From Flavobacterium luteum (GTDB lineage: Bacteria; Bacteroidota; Bacteroidia; Flavobacteriales; Flavobacteriaceae): a DNA stretch of 64,000 bases. Positions 44,821 through 55,318 of the stretch are shown one piece after another. The translations under genes were made by a program, and so were the position numbers. Every line of letters starts with the position of its first letter. Positions within the stretch are counted from its first letter, which is position 1. The stretch is from contig NZ_WAEM01000001.1 of NCBI RefSeq assembly GCF_008806775.1, forward strand, positions 496,001-560,000. The letters run 5' to 3'. Below the pieces are notes generated by a model that worked only from the letters and a program-made list of their open reading frames with translations, had not been told where the DNA came from and did not search any database.

Positions 44821-47800
44821 ATGGAATTAACTGAGAAATTATTATCCGAATTACAAAGAAGACTTAAAATAGGAAATCGCAGAGGTGTTCATTTAAATGC
44901 TATTCCTGCAAATTCTAGATATAAGTTTGACTTAAATAGGCTTTCTCATATTGATAAAGACCTTCCTAATAATTTTATTAAATCATTATTGACAGAATTG
45001 CCGCTTAAATTTAGAATAAGTTGGAAAGACAATGTGCCTGATTTAAACTCTCTTTTTCAAGAAGACCAAACACAATTAGTTAGAATTACCAAAGCATTTG
45101 AAAACCTCATAAATCAAACAGATGCAATTGAGTCTGAAAAAGGGATTAATACTTTTGGATTTGGATATCCAATTTTAGCAAGACGTGATAGAGCTGACAA
45201 TAAATTAACTGTTTCACCTATTCTTATCTGGTCATTACGCATTAGACGAACCAAAGAATTTAATACCTGGGAAATACTTAGGAATGAAGATGACCCTATT
45301 TATATAAATGAAGTTTTAATAAATCATTTACAAAGTGATTCAGAAATTGAGATAGAACAAATTCCAAGTGAAATGCTTGATGATGGCTTAATCAATAAAG
45401 CTGAACTTATTGAAATTTGTAGCAATCTTATAAAAGCAATAAATACAAAGTCTCCAGAAGATTTAGAAGAAACTTTTAAAAAGAAATTAGATACTGTTAC
45501 TTCAATTGGAGATAAGGCACATTATGAACAATTGCCTTTGAACTCCACCAATTCCTTTATTGATTTTAGTGGTTTATTCTCCATTTTTGAAGTTCAAAAA
45601 CAAAATATAATTAATGATTATGGGGATTTAATGGAACTTGAAGGAGTAGATTTAGACCTTGAAGATATGGAGAAACATTCATTTCAATCCATTTCATCGG
45701 TAGAAACGGATCCTTCACAACAAAGTATTTTGCATTCATTAGAAGCAACAAGAAATGTTTTAATTCAAGGTCCTCCGGGAACTGGTAAAAGTCAAACCCT
45801 TACAGCTATCCTTGTAAATGCACTCGAGAATAATAAAAAAACTATTGTCGTATGTGAAAAAAGAACGGCACTTGAAGTACTCCATAACGCCCTGATAGAA
45901 AAAGGTTTAAATTATCATTGTGTCTTGATTAGAGACATTGTAAAGGACAGAAAAACGGTTGTTGACTCTGTAAGAGATCGTGTTGACAATTCAGAATACA
46001 AACGCTACAGATACAATTATTCAAAAGAATCTTTAGACATCTTAACTTCAAAAGCAAAAGAATTAATCTCCAATATCAATAATAAACATCAAAAACTTGA
46101 TAAAAAACTTATTGGGAACAAATCTTGGCCTGATGTAGTAGGGAATCTATTAAAAGAACTAAAAGGAAATGGTGATGATAATAATCTTGACATTGACAAA
46201 ACGCTCTTTAATTATACATCCCAGGAATTAAACTCCTTACTCGACCTTGTTCATAAAGGTCAAATTTTGTATGATGATTTTTTGCCAATTTTATCAACTT
46301 CATTTATCAATCCTTCCAAATTAATTGGAGAAAATCCATACTTAATTGAACAAAGTATTAATGAAGATTTTGATATTTATGTAAAACAACTTGCCGAAAT
46401 TCAACAACTTTTAGAAGCAAATAGAAATGAGTTTTTTGGTTTAAGAAAAAGTGAATTGAAAACGCAGCTTGCATTTGTCAATGAAGCAATAGAAAAGGTT
46501 TTTGAAAAGGAAAAAGAACTGGAGCATTTAATTTATAAAAACCAAGTTGAATATTACACATTTAGAAAATCAGAATTACACCAACAAGAAAACAGCTTTT
46601 CGAAGTTGATTACAGAAATTGATTCGATTTTTGAAAGCAATAAGGGAAATGATGATTTAACAAACAAAGCAAAGATTGACAGTTTTGGATTCAAAATAGC
46701 ATCTATTTTCTCAAAAAGCAAGAAACAAACCATTTCAGATCATCTAAAACTGCAAAACAATTTTAAAAGACTCGAAGAATGTATAGAATCCTCTAAAGAT
46801 TACGACACTAAAGAATTTGATGGAGATTTAGATTCAAAGAAAAAATCTTTACACACATTCAAAAGTGATGCAGTAAGGCTAAAAAATGGCTTTGACAACA
46901 AAATTGAAGAGGAATTTAATTCATTCAATTTAACTTCCCTACTGGATGCTGCTGACACTAAAATTTTATTTCAACCTATTAACTTCAAAATAAACGATTT
47001 AGAATGTTCTGAAAGTTTTGTATTAAAATTGCAAACTATAAAAAATGATTTTGAAACTTACTTTGACGATCTTAATACAGTCTTCAAAGTGCTGTCGAAG
47101 ACAATAGCTGAAAGTAATGACTTGGAATTACAATATTCATTCATTGGTTCATTCAACAATAAAAAAAGCATTGTATCTAGTCTAATTGCTGATTTAGAAT
47201 CGGTAAAAGAATCATTTGACTCTAAAATTCGAACAGAGTTTCAAAAGATTAGTTTACTCAAAGCAAATCCGAATGAAATTGAAATAAAAAGCCTTTCATT
47301 ACTTCAAGAAAAGTCAAATGCTTTAGCCTATAAAATCAAAAATGACAATTGGACTATTGAGAAAATTAAGTTAGCAGAATTTTACAAATTCATAATGGAT
47401 ATAGAAACTCTTATCCAGAAGAAAGTTGATTATTTCCAGGCGGAAAAAGATTTATTCACAATTGAATTCAAATGGTTTCAATTTTACAATATCCAATCTG
47501 AAACAAATAAATCAATACTCAATGAATTAAAGCCTAAATCAAATTGGAACAAGTCCTTTTTGATTCATTATCTTAATTCGATGCTTCTAAATTCAGCGAA
47601 TATGGAATTGCCAACTGATGATGGTGAACATAATGAACTTGATAAGGCGCTAAACGGAATAGAAAATGAGCAACTAAAATTCATTAAAGAATTTTGGTAT
47701 TCGAAACAGATAGACACAACAAGAGAATTTGAGGAAAAAAACATAAATCTTTCTGTTGAAAATCTTTATAATAAAAGAAGTAGTACCCGATTCAAAAGAC

Positions 47801-49668
47801 TTTCATTAAGGCAAATTGTTCAATATGATGCCGACCTCTTTTCATCCTTTTTTCCAATTATTTTGACATCTCCAGATGTTGCGAGTAATTTATTCAAGGG
47901 AATGAATGGGTATTTTGATATTGTGATGTTTGATGAAGCCAGTCAATTAAGACTGGAAGATAATTTACCGGCAATATTAAAAGGAAAGCAGATTGTTATT
48001 GCTGGGGATGAACATCAAATGCCGCCTTCAAATTATTTCAGTAAGGTGTTCGATGGAACTGTTGAAGATGAAGATGATATAGAAGAGGAAAATGACAATA
48101 AAGTTAGAATCGATAAAGATGATATGTTGTTGTCTTGTGAATCGCTGCTTGATTTTGGTACTGAATTAAACTTCCAAAGAAAGCATCTTGATTTCCATTA
48201 TCGTTCACGGCATCCATTTTTAATTGATTTTTCCAACTATGCTTTTTACAATCAAAGACTAAAGCCTTTGCCAAATAATTTTGAATATGTTCCCATTAAA
48301 TATATTCAGGTAAACGGCACTTTTTCAGAGCACACAAATGAAGCGGAAGCCGAAATGGTTTTATCAATAATTGAGAACAACATTAACCGATTACCAAACG
48401 GAGAATATCCAACTGTCGGAATAGCAACATTCAATATTGCTCAAAGAAATCTAATAAAGTCAAAAATTGAAGAGCGGAAAAAGTTTGAAAAGTTTAGTGA
48501 TTTTAATGAAAAAATACAAGAATTAGAACTTGACAACCCTAAGAGTAATAAATCATTCATAAAAAATTTAGAAAATATCCAAGGCGATGAAAGGGACGTA
48601 ATTATTCTTTCAACAACTTATGGAATAGGTAAAGATGGAAAATTTGCCCAAAGATTTGGACCAATTAATCATTCAAAAGGGTATAAACTTTTAAATGTAA
48701 TTATTACTCGAGCCAAATTTAAAGTTTATGTATGTTCATCAATACCAGAGCAAGTATTTATGAATTATAAGGAGTATTTAGCGACTGAAGGGTCAAATAA
48801 TAAGAGAGCTGTTCTGTATGCATATTTGGCTTATTCTAAAGCTGTAAGCGAGAATAGCAATGATTTAAGGCTTTCTGTTTTAACTTCCCTATCTGAAAAT
48901 ACAACTAAAAGTGTAAGTTTTGATTCATTCGTTGGAGGTGATTTAGAGTCACCATTCGAAGAAGAAGTATATCAAAGTTTAGCAGACAAACTGGGTATTG
49001 AAAAATTAATTCCGCAATTACAGTTTGCTGGTTTTAGAATTGATATTGTTTATGACCCTAAAAGAATTGGGGTTCCTAAAATTGCAATTGAATGTGATGG
49101 TGCAAAATACCATTCCAGTCGAGAAGCCTATTTACACGACAGACACAGACAAAAAATATTAGAAAATAACGGTTTTGTATTTCATAGAATTTGGAGTACA
49201 AATTGGTGGCGCAATTCAAGCCGGGAAACAACAAAACTAATTGACTTTATAAAGAGTGTTGAATCAACAGGTGTTTCAAAATTAAAAGATCATTCAAAGA
49301 CAGCATTGGCTTTTACGGACGAAATAGAAATAATTGAAAAATATATTTCTAAAGTATCTCACATTGATATTGAGAAAGATGTTGCAATTATTCAAGCAAT
49401 TGAAAGAAAGGTACCGGTGCAAACCCATCTATTCCAAGACGAAATCAAGCTAAATAGTAAGGTAAAAGTAAAATATGTGAATAATGGTAAGGACATAAGT
49501 GTTCAAATAGTTGAATCCACTAACAACAAAGGTGAAATTGTAAATGGAGTCCAAAAAGTCTATATCAAATCACCATTGGCAGTATCAATACTTGGGCGTT
49601 CTATCGGTGACATTGTAAAAGTTGGAGATTTAGACAATTTTGTTGAAATTCTTCAAGTGGCAAATTAA
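44821..49668 (+). CDS. Large SF1 (COG1112-type) helicase with C-terminal Vsr/DUF559-like nuclease
   Basis: 1615 residues. Walker A GPPGTGKS (317-324) and Walker B DEAS (1038-1041) are separated by about 700 residues of helical and coiled-coil insertion, as in DUF4011/Upf1-like bacterial helicases. Later helicase motifs follow (LENIQGDERDVIILSTTYG; LNVIITRAK). The C-terminal domain (about 1373-1495) has SPFEEEVY, AGFRIDIV and IAIECDGAKYHSS, the E...D...ExD layout of Vsr/REase_MTES_1575 nucleases. Helicases of this kind act in anti-phage systems such as Mokosh, where they pair with PLD nucleases; here a PLD fragment follows. Probably a defence effector that unwinds and cuts foreign nucleic acid. 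The specific system is not identified. Confidence 0.83.
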   Translation: MELTEKLLSELQRRLKIGNRRGVHLNAIPANSRYKFDLNRLSHIDKDLPNNFIKSLLTELPLKFRISWKDNVPDLNSLFQEDQTQLVRITKAFENLINQTDAIESEKGINTFGFGYPILARRDRADNKLTVSPILIWSLRIRRTKEFNTWEILRNEDDPIYINEVLINHLQSDSEIEIEQIPSEMLDDGLINKAELIEICSNLIKAINTKSPEDLEETFKKKLDTVTSIGDKAHYEQLPLNSTNSFIDFSGLFSIFEVQKQNIINDYGDLMELEGVDLDLEDMEKHSFQSISSVETDPSQQSILHSLEATRNVLIQGPPGTGKSQTLTAILVNALENNKKTIVVCEKRTALEVLHNALIEKGLNYHCVLIRDIVKDRKTVVDSVRDRVDNSEYKRYRYNYSKESLDILTSKAKELISNINNKHQKLDKKLIGNKSWPDVVGNLLKELKGNGDDNNLDIDKTLFNYTSQELNSLLDLVHKGQILYDDFLPILSTSFINPSKLIGENPYLIEQSINEDFDIYVKQLAEIQQLLEANRNEFFGLRKSELKTQLAFVNEAIEKVFEKEKELEHLIYKNQVEYYTFRKSELHQQENSFSKLITEIDSIFESNKGNDDLTNKAKIDSFGFKIASIFSKSKKQTISDHLKLQNNFKRLEECIESSKDYDTKEFDGDLDSKKKSLHTFKSDAVRLKNGFDNKIEEEFNSFNLTSLLDAADTKILFQPINFKINDLECSESFVLKLQTIKNDFETYFDDLNTVFKVLSKTIAESNDLELQYSFIGSFNNKKSIVSSLIADLESVKESFDSKIRTEFQKISLLKANPNEIEIKSLSLLQEKSNALAYKIKNDNWTIEKIKLAEFYKFIMDIETLIQKKVDYFQAEKDLFTIEFKWFQFYNIQSETNKSILNELKPKSNWNKSFLIHYLNSMLLNSANMELPTDDGEHNELDKALNGIENEQLKFIKEFWYSKQIDTTREFEEKNINLSVENLYNKRSSTRFKRLSLRQIVQYDADLFSSFFPIILTSPDVASNLFKGMNGYFDIVMFDEASQLRLEDNLPAILKGKQIVIAGDEHQMPPSNYFSKVFDGTVEDEDDIEEENDNKVRIDKDDMLLSCESLLDFGTELNFQRKHLDFHYRSRHPFLIDFSNYAFYNQRLKPLPNNFEYVPIKYIQVNGTFSEHTNEAEAEMVLSIIENNINRLPNGEYPTVGIATFNIAQRNLIKSKIEERKKFEKFSDFNEKIQELELDNPKSNKSFIKNLENIQGDERDVIILSTTYGIGKDGKFAQRFGPINHSKGYKLLNVIITRAKFKVYVCSSIPEQVFMNYKEYLATEGSNNKRAVLYAYLAYSKAVSENSNDLRLSVLTSLSENTTKSVSFDSFVGGDLESPFEEEVYQSLADKLGIEKLIPQLQFAGFRIDIVYDPKRIGVPKIAIECDGAKYHSSREAYLHDRHRQKILENNGFVFHRIWSTNWWRNSSRETTKLIDFIKSVESTGVSKLKDHSKTALAFTDEIEIIEKYISKVSHIDIEKDVAIIQAIERKVPVQTHLFQDEIKLNSKVKVKYVNNGKDISVQIVESTNNKGEIVNGVQKVYIKSPLAVSILGRSIGDIVKVGDLDNFVEILQVAN

Positions 49669-49982
49669 ATTATTGTGAGCTTTCACCATTGTCGATTGTA
49701 ATGATTTATAGGCTCATTAAATTCAATATAAATAATCAATAATATGAATCAAGCCAGTTTCAAAATAAAAAAGTCAAAACTTTTAATTGAGATTAAAAAA
49801 TAGAGAATTAAATTAAAGATAATAAAAAAGTACATTAAGAAAATTATTGCTTCATTATTAACCTAAAATTATTCGATTATTAATTCTAAAATCAAACAAA
49901 TCGAAAAATATCATCTTAGAATTTCTTAAAAAGGAAAAACTATTAAATGCTAAAACTATTTATTAAAAGTGAAATATAAAAA
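49669..49982. other. Gene-free AT-rich spacer
   Basis: 314 bases between the SF1 helicase and the PLD fragment. Extremely AT-rich, with only very short open frames (for example 19 codons from 49744). I see no clear hairpin or promoter box. It may carry the promoter for the downstream pair or be the relic of a deletion. Confidence 0.4.
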
Positions 49983-50249
49983 ATGAAAATTATACCCCCT
50001 TACCAAATCACTAGTGAAATATTAACTTTAATTCATGAAGCAGAAGAGTATTTAATATTGGTATCTCCCTATGTAAATTTCAATAATTGGGAAAGCATTA
50101 AAGTGGCCATAAAAAATGCTTCAAATAGAAATGTTAAGGTCAAGTTTTATTGCAGACTTGATAATGAAAATTTTAAGAGTTGGGAGCAAATTGAGGCTTT
50201 GGGTATTCAACCTAAATTGGTTAAAAATGAGTATTTTAGTCGACTATGA
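49983..50249 (+). CDS. N-terminal half of a PLD-family domain (truncated, no HKD)
   Basis: 88 residues. The sequence ITSEILTLIHEAEEYLILVS, SPYVNFNNWESIKVAI and VKVKFYCRL is the first strand-helix-strand part of a PLD phosphodiesterase domain. In intact proteins the H-x-K motif would follow almost immediately after a stretch like LVKNEYFSRL, but here the frame stops, so no catalytic residue is present. Its stop overlaps the start of the 1600-residue helicase fusion by 4 bases (ATGA). Either a deletion joined a broken PLD gene to the helicase gene, or the half-domain has been kept as a non-catalytic partner. The clean translational coupling favours expression. Confidence 0.55.
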   Translation: MKIIPPYQITSEILTLIHEAEEYLILVSPYVNFNNWESIKVAIKNASNRNVKVKFYCRLDNENFKSWEQIEALGIQPKLVKNEYFSRL

Positions 50250-53200
50250 ATTCAATAGCCTTTATAGATACAGAGATTGAGCAAAAGAGCGGTAAAATTC
50301 TTGATATGGGTAGTATCAAGGGAAACGGCGATTCTTTTCATTCTAATTCTACTACCGATTTTATAAAGCACCTTTATGGTACCGCATTTATTTGTGGTCA
50401 CAACATTCTAAATCATGATTTACTTTACATTCAGAAAGCCATTTCTGATGCGCAAGTACATCCTGCTAATAGCATTGACACCCTGTTTCTCTCTCCCCTA
50501 TTGTTTCCGTCAAAGCCCTATCATGCCTTACTTAAAGACGACAAACTACAAACAGAGGATTTAAACAATCCCCTTAACGATGCTATAAAAGCAAAAGACC
50601 TTTTCTTTGACGAAGTTTCTAATTTTAATCAGCTAGACGATAAACTAAAACAGATTTTCTATTTGCTATTATATGAAAAAAAAGAGTTCAACGCCTTTTT
50701 TCGATTCATTGAATATACCAGTAGTGTCACACAAACAGAAAAACTTATTAGCGAAAAATTTGATACTACAATTTGTAGTAATGCTGACCTTTCAAAAATA
50801 ATTTTAGATCACCCTATTGAATTGGCTTATTGTTTAGCACTGATAGCTTGCAATAATAGATACTCCATTACTCCGCCTTGGGTTCTAAAAAACTTTCCGA
50901 AATTTGAAAGGATAATGTTTCAACTTAGAAGTAAACCTTGCCTTACTGGCTGCGAATACTGTAATCAAGCCTTGAACATTCACAAGGGACTGAAAAATTA
51001 TTTTGGCTTTGACGCTTACAGAACTTATGCGGGTGAACCTTTGCAGGAAAATGCGGTTCAGGCTGCCGTTGACAACAAATCTTTATTAGCTGTATTCCCA
51101 ACAGGTGGTGGAAAGTCAATTACCTTTCAAGTTCCTGCTTTAATGGCAGGTGAAAATGCAAAAGGGTTGACTGTTGTGATTTCTCCCTTGCAATCACTAA
51201 TGAAGGACCAAGTGGACAACCTTGAAAGAATAGGAATAACAGATGCGGTTACCATTAACGGTTTACTTGACCCTATTGAAAGGTCAAAATCCATTGAAAG
51301 AATTCAAGATGGTAGAGCATCTATTCTTTACATTTCTCCTGAATCACTTCGTTCAAAAACCACAGAAAAGTTACTCTTAGGTAGAAAAATTGTCCGCTTT
51401 GTAATTGATGAAGCCCACTGCTTCTCTTCTTGGGGACAAGATTTTAGGGTGGATTATTTATACATTGGTGATTTTATTAAATCCCTTCAGGAAAATAAAA
51501 ATCTTGAAGATCCAATTCCTGTTTCTTGTTTTACTGCTACGGCAAAACAAAAAGTCATTGAAGATATTTGTGAATATTTCAAAGAAAAATTGGGGATTAA
51601 ATTTGAAATCTTTCCTTCTAAAGCGTCACGAACAAACCTACACTATAAAGTTTTTGAAAAAGGAGATGACGATGAAAAATACAACACTGTTCGAGATTTA
51701 ATAGAGGACAAAGATTGCCCAACTATTATTTATGTTTCCAGAACAAAAAGAGCAGCAGATTTAGCCAAGAAATTAAATGTTGACGGTTTTAATGCTAGGG
51801 CTTTCCACGGCAAGATGGAAAGTCAAGAAAAAACAGAAAACCAAAATGCTTTTATAGCAGGAGATGTTCAAATAATGGTGGCTACTTCCGCTTTTGGAAT
51901 GGGAGTCGATAAGAAAGATGTTGGAATGGTTATTCATTATGAAATATCAGATTCGCTTGAAAATTATGTACAAGAGGCAGGACGTGCAGGACGCGATGAA
52001 AGTATTACTGCCGATTGTTATGTTTTATTTAATGAAGAAGACTTGAGTAAGCATTTCATACTGTTGAACCAAACTAAGATAAATTTACATGAAATAAAAC
52101 AAATTTGGAATGCCATAAAGTTCATTACCAAATTCAAATCAAGTGTTCAAAAATCTGCATTAGAAATAGCAAGAGCAGCAGGTTGGGATGACAATTTAAA
52201 GGAAATTGAAACACGGGTTACCACTGCCGTTGCTGCACTGGAAGAAGCTGGCTATTTAAAACGAAAGCAAAACATGCCACGAGTGTTTGCCAATAGTATC
52301 CTTTCAAAAACCGCACAAGATGCCATAGATAAGATAATGCTTTCGCAAAAATTCAGCGAAGAACAAAAAGTAACTGCCACTAGAATTATAAAGAGCCTGT
52401 TTTCCAGTAAAAGCAGAAAGCAATTACAATCTGACGAAGCAGAAGCAAGAGTTGATTATATCGCTGATAATTTAGGCCTTAACATTCAGAATGTAATTTC
52501 TGTTGTTAATCTATTGCGTGATGAAAAGATATTAGCAGACTCAAAGGATTTAACTGCATTCATTAAAAAGGGAGAGCATAAAAATCGTTCCCTTGCCATT
52601 ACTCAAAGTTATGGATTGATTGAAAATTTCCTTTGTCCATTGTTTGATACAGAAGAAAAATCATTTCACATTAAAGAACTGAATGAGCAAGCAGAAGAAA
52701 ACGGATGCAAAGAGGTGTCTCCAAACAAAATAAAAATCATTTTAAATTTTTGGTCAATAAAGAATTGGATAAAGCGGTTTAACAAAGATTATTCAAAGAA
52801 TCATATTGTGGCTATCAGTTGCCAAACCATAGAGGAATTGAAAGAGAAATTAGAAAAGCGTCACTCATTAGCCGAGTTTATTGTTAGCTACATGTATGAC
52901 AAGAGCAATCAAATTCTTCAACAAGGGGAAGAAGATAAAGACGAAATTTTAGTTGAATTTTCTGTTCTTGAGTTGCAAGAAGCTTTTGCTAACCAAGTTC
53001 AATTGTTTGAAGTGAAAGCCTCCATTGAAGATATTGAAGACACCTTGTTTTATCTATCACGTATTGAAGCCATAAAAATTGAAGGTGGTTTTCTTGTGCT
53101 TTATAACAAATTGACTATTGACCGGATTGAGCAAAACAACAGAGTACAATACAAGGAACAAGACTATCAGAAACTAAGCCAATTTTATGACCACAAGGTT

Positions 53201-55048
53201 CAGCAAATTCATATTGTTGGAGAATATGCCATGAAAATGATTGATGATTATTCTGGTGCAATAAAATTTGTTGATGATTATTTCAATTTAAATTTTCCTT
53301 CATTTATAAACAAATATTTCAAAGGAAGTAGAGAGACTGAAATAAAAAGAAATATAACGCCAAAGAAGTACAAGCAACTTTTTGATTCTTTATCTGATGT
53401 TCAGCGAAGAATCATAGACGATAAAGATTCAAGATATATAGTTGTGGCTGCTGGTCCAGGCAGTGGTAAGACAAAAGTTTTAGTTCACAAGTTAGCGTCA
53501 TTGCTTTTGATGGAAGATGTGAAGCATGAGCAGTTGCTGATGGTCACTTTTTCTAGAGCCGCTGCAACCGAATTTAAAAAGCGTTTGATTGAATTAATTG
53601 GAAATGCCGCTCACTATATTGACATAAAAACATTCCACTCTTATTGTTTTGACTTATTAGGAAAAGTGGGGACACTCGATAGATCAAGTGCCATTATTAG
53701 AAACACTGTCGAGAAAATAAAGAACAACGAAGTCGAAACCAGCAGAATAACTAAAACTGTTTTGGTCATTGACGAAGCACAAGACATGGACGAGGAAGAA
53801 TTTGAATTGATAAAAGTGCTCATGGAGAAGAATGAGGAAATGAGAGTGATTGCAGTTGGTGATGATGACCAAAATATTTATGAATGGCGGGGTGCAGATT
53901 CAAAATACTTATTGAGTTTTATTAAAGACAAGAAGGCAACAAAATACGAACTGATTACAAACTATAGAAGCAAAAGCAATTTAGTTTCGTTTACCAATCA
54001 GTTTTTAAAGACGATTGATAAGCGTTTAAAAGAAATTCCGATTGTTGCCAATCAACTCGACAATGGAAAAATTAGAATTATTCATTATCACAATGGAAAT
54101 CTTATCACCCCATTAATTGACGACATACTTTCAACCGGACTTTCAGGAACAACTTGCATCTTGACCCATAGTAACGAAGAAGCTTTTCAAGTGGCTGGAC
54201 TCTTGACAAAAAACGGACACCAAGCAAAATTGATTCAGAGCAACGACAGCTTTAGTCTATATAATCTTGAAGAGGTTCGCTTCTTTTTGAATGAACTGAA
54301 ATTAAGCGATGATGTTTTTATTATCAGTGATGATATCTGGGGAAATGCAAAAAGAAAATTAATTGACCGATATAAACTAAGTTCAAAGTTTGAAATCTGC
54401 AATAACCTTATCAAAGATTTTGAAGGGACAAACACTAAGAGAAAATACAAATCAGACTTTGAAGTTTTTATTCGAGAATCTAAAATAGAAGATTTCATAA
54501 GTACCAACGGAGAAACCATTTTTGTTTCAACTATTCATAAAGCTAAAGGGAAAGAGTTTGATAATGTGTTTTTACTTCTTGATCACTTTGATGCAAGTAC
54601 TGATGAGAAAAAAAGACAGTTGTATGTTGCAATGACTAGGGCAAAAGAAAATTTAACTGTTCACTTGAATGGTAATTATCTTGACCATTTAAAAACTGAA
54701 GAATTAGATCGAATTGAAAACAATGGCATATTTCAACCCCCAAGTGGATTGGTAATGCATCTTTCACACAAGGATTTATACTTAGGGTATTTTGAGTATA
54801 TTCAGAAGCGAGTAAACGTACTCACAAGCGGAGATTCGATGATAATTTCTGATGAAGGCTGCAAAAACGACAGAGGAGAATTGGTTTTAAAGTTCTCCAA
54901 GAAATTTCTTGAAAGAATAACAGCGATGAAAAATAGTGGTTTTGAATTGAAAGAAGCCAAAGTAAATTTTATTGTTCATTGGACAGTTGAAAACAAGAAG
55001 ATTGAAGTAAAAATTGTTTTACCTGAATTACTTTTTGAAAAATCATAG
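50246..55048 (+). CDS. DnaQ-like exonuclease - RecQ helicase - UvrD helicase fusion
   Basis: 1600 residues combining three nucleic-acid enzymes. A DEDD exonuclease-like domain (about 1-130) has D8-x-E10, GHN (51-53) with D58, and D112. A CxxxCxxC cluster (C232, C236, C239) comes before the RecQ-type SF2 helicase, which has TGGGKS (286-291), DEAH (388-391), ATSAFGMGVDK and the RecQ-family QEAGRAGRD. A winged-helix-like linker leads to a UvrD/Rep-type SF1 helicase with GPGSGKT (1070-1076), VIDEAQDMDEEE, GDDDQNIYEWRG, STIHKAKGKEFD and VAMTRAKENL. All motor motifs look intact. A RecBCD/AddAB-like processive unwinding and degradation role is plausible, in defence or repair. Coupled to the PLD fragment upstream. 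Confidence 0.85.
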   Translation: MNSIAFIDTEIEQKSGKILDMGSIKGNGDSFHSNSTTDFIKHLYGTAFICGHNILNHDLLYIQKAISDAQVHPANSIDTLFLSPLLFPSKPYHALLKDDKLQTEDLNNPLNDAIKAKDLFFDEVSNFNQLDDKLKQIFYLLLYEKKEFNAFFRFIEYTSSVTQTEKLISEKFDTTICSNADLSKIILDHPIELAYCLALIACNNRYSITPPWVLKNFPKFERIMFQLRSKPCLTGCEYCNQALNIHKGLKNYFGFDAYRTYAGEPLQENAVQAAVDNKSLLAVFPTGGGKSITFQVPALMAGENAKGLTVVISPLQSLMKDQVDNLERIGITDAVTINGLLDPIERSKSIERIQDGRASILYISPESLRSKTTEKLLLGRKIVRFVIDEAHCFSSWGQDFRVDYLYIGDFIKSLQENKNLEDPIPVSCFTATAKQKVIEDICEYFKEKLGIKFEIFPSKASRTNLHYKVFEKGDDDEKYNTVRDLIEDKDCPTIIYVSRTKRAADLAKKLNVDGFNARAFHGKMESQEKTENQNAFIAGDVQIMVATSAFGMGVDKKDVGMVIHYEISDSLENYVQEAGRAGRDESITADCYVLFNEEDLSKHFILLNQTKINLHEIKQIWNAIKFITKFKSSVQKSALEIARAAGWDDNLKEIETRVTTAVAALEEAGYLKRKQNMPRVFANSILSKTAQDAIDKIMLSQKFSEEQKVTATRIIKSLFSSKSRKQLQSDEAEARVDYIADNLGLNIQNVISVVNLLRDEKILADSKDLTAFIKKGEHKNRSLAITQSYGLIENFLCPLFDTEEKSFHIKELNEQAEENGCKEVSPNKIKIILNFWSIKNWIKRFNKDYSKNHIVAISCQTIEELKEKLEKRHSLAEFIVSYMYDKSNQILQQGEEDKDEILVEFSVLELQEAFANQVQLFEVKASIEDIEDTLFYLSRIEAIKIEGGFLVLYNKLTIDRIEQNNRVQYKEQDYQKLSQFYDHKVQQIHIVGEYAMKMIDDYSGAIKFVDDYFNLNFPSFINKYFKGSRETEIKRNITPKKYKQLFDSLSDVQRRIIDDKDSRYIVVAAGPGSGKTKVLVHKLASLLLMEDVKHEQLLMVTFSRAAATEFKKRLIELIGNAAHYIDIKTFHSYCFDLLGKVGTLDRSSAIIRNTVEKIKNNEVETSRITKTVLVIDEAQDMDEEEFELIKVLMEKNEEMRVIAVGDDDQNIYEWRGADSKYLLSFIKDKKATKYELITNYRSKSNLVSFTNQFLKTIDKRLKEIPIVANQLDNGKIRIIHYHNGNLITPLIDDILSTGLSGTTCILTHSNEEAFQVAGLLTKNGHQAKLIQSNDSFSLYNLEEVRFFLNELKLSDDVFIISDDIWGNAKRKLIDRYKLSSKFEICNNLIKDFEGTNTKRKYKSDFEVFIRESKIEDFISTNGETIFVSTIHKAKGKEFDNVFLLLDHFDASTDEKKRQLYVAMTRAKENLTVHLNGNYLDHLKTEELDRIENNGIFQPPSGLVMHLSHKDLYLGYFEYIQKRVNVLTSGDSMIISDEGCKNDRGELVLKFSKKFLERITAMKNSGFELKEAKVNFIVHWTVENKKIEVKIVLPELLFEKS

Positions 55049-55216
55049 CATTTAAATTACTAAACTTTCTGGTTGATTAAAACCTCGAGACCTCGTATCA
55101 TCTAAAAACAATACAATTATGAAATTTGGATTACCAATACTATCAGTTACTAAAAGAAAAGCGGCGCGTAAGTAATTAAACCCTCGATGGATAGTGGAGC
55201 CTTTTATGTATTGGAA

Positions 55217-55244
55217 AGATGCTGAAACGAGTTCAGCATGACAA
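55217..55244. repeat. 28-base palindromic dispersed repeat, copy B
   Basis: Identical to 37605-37632 in all 28 bases and in the same orientation. A third, partial copy (CTCAGCATGACAA core) follows at 55255-55267. Together the copies lie on either side of the whole 38-55 kb defence-type island. Confidence 0.8.
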
Positions 55245-55318
55245 GGGAATTGAGCTCAGCATGACAAAGGAGACAAGTTCGTAATGTACTTGATTTTTGG
55301 TTTTTAATAGCAAAAAAA

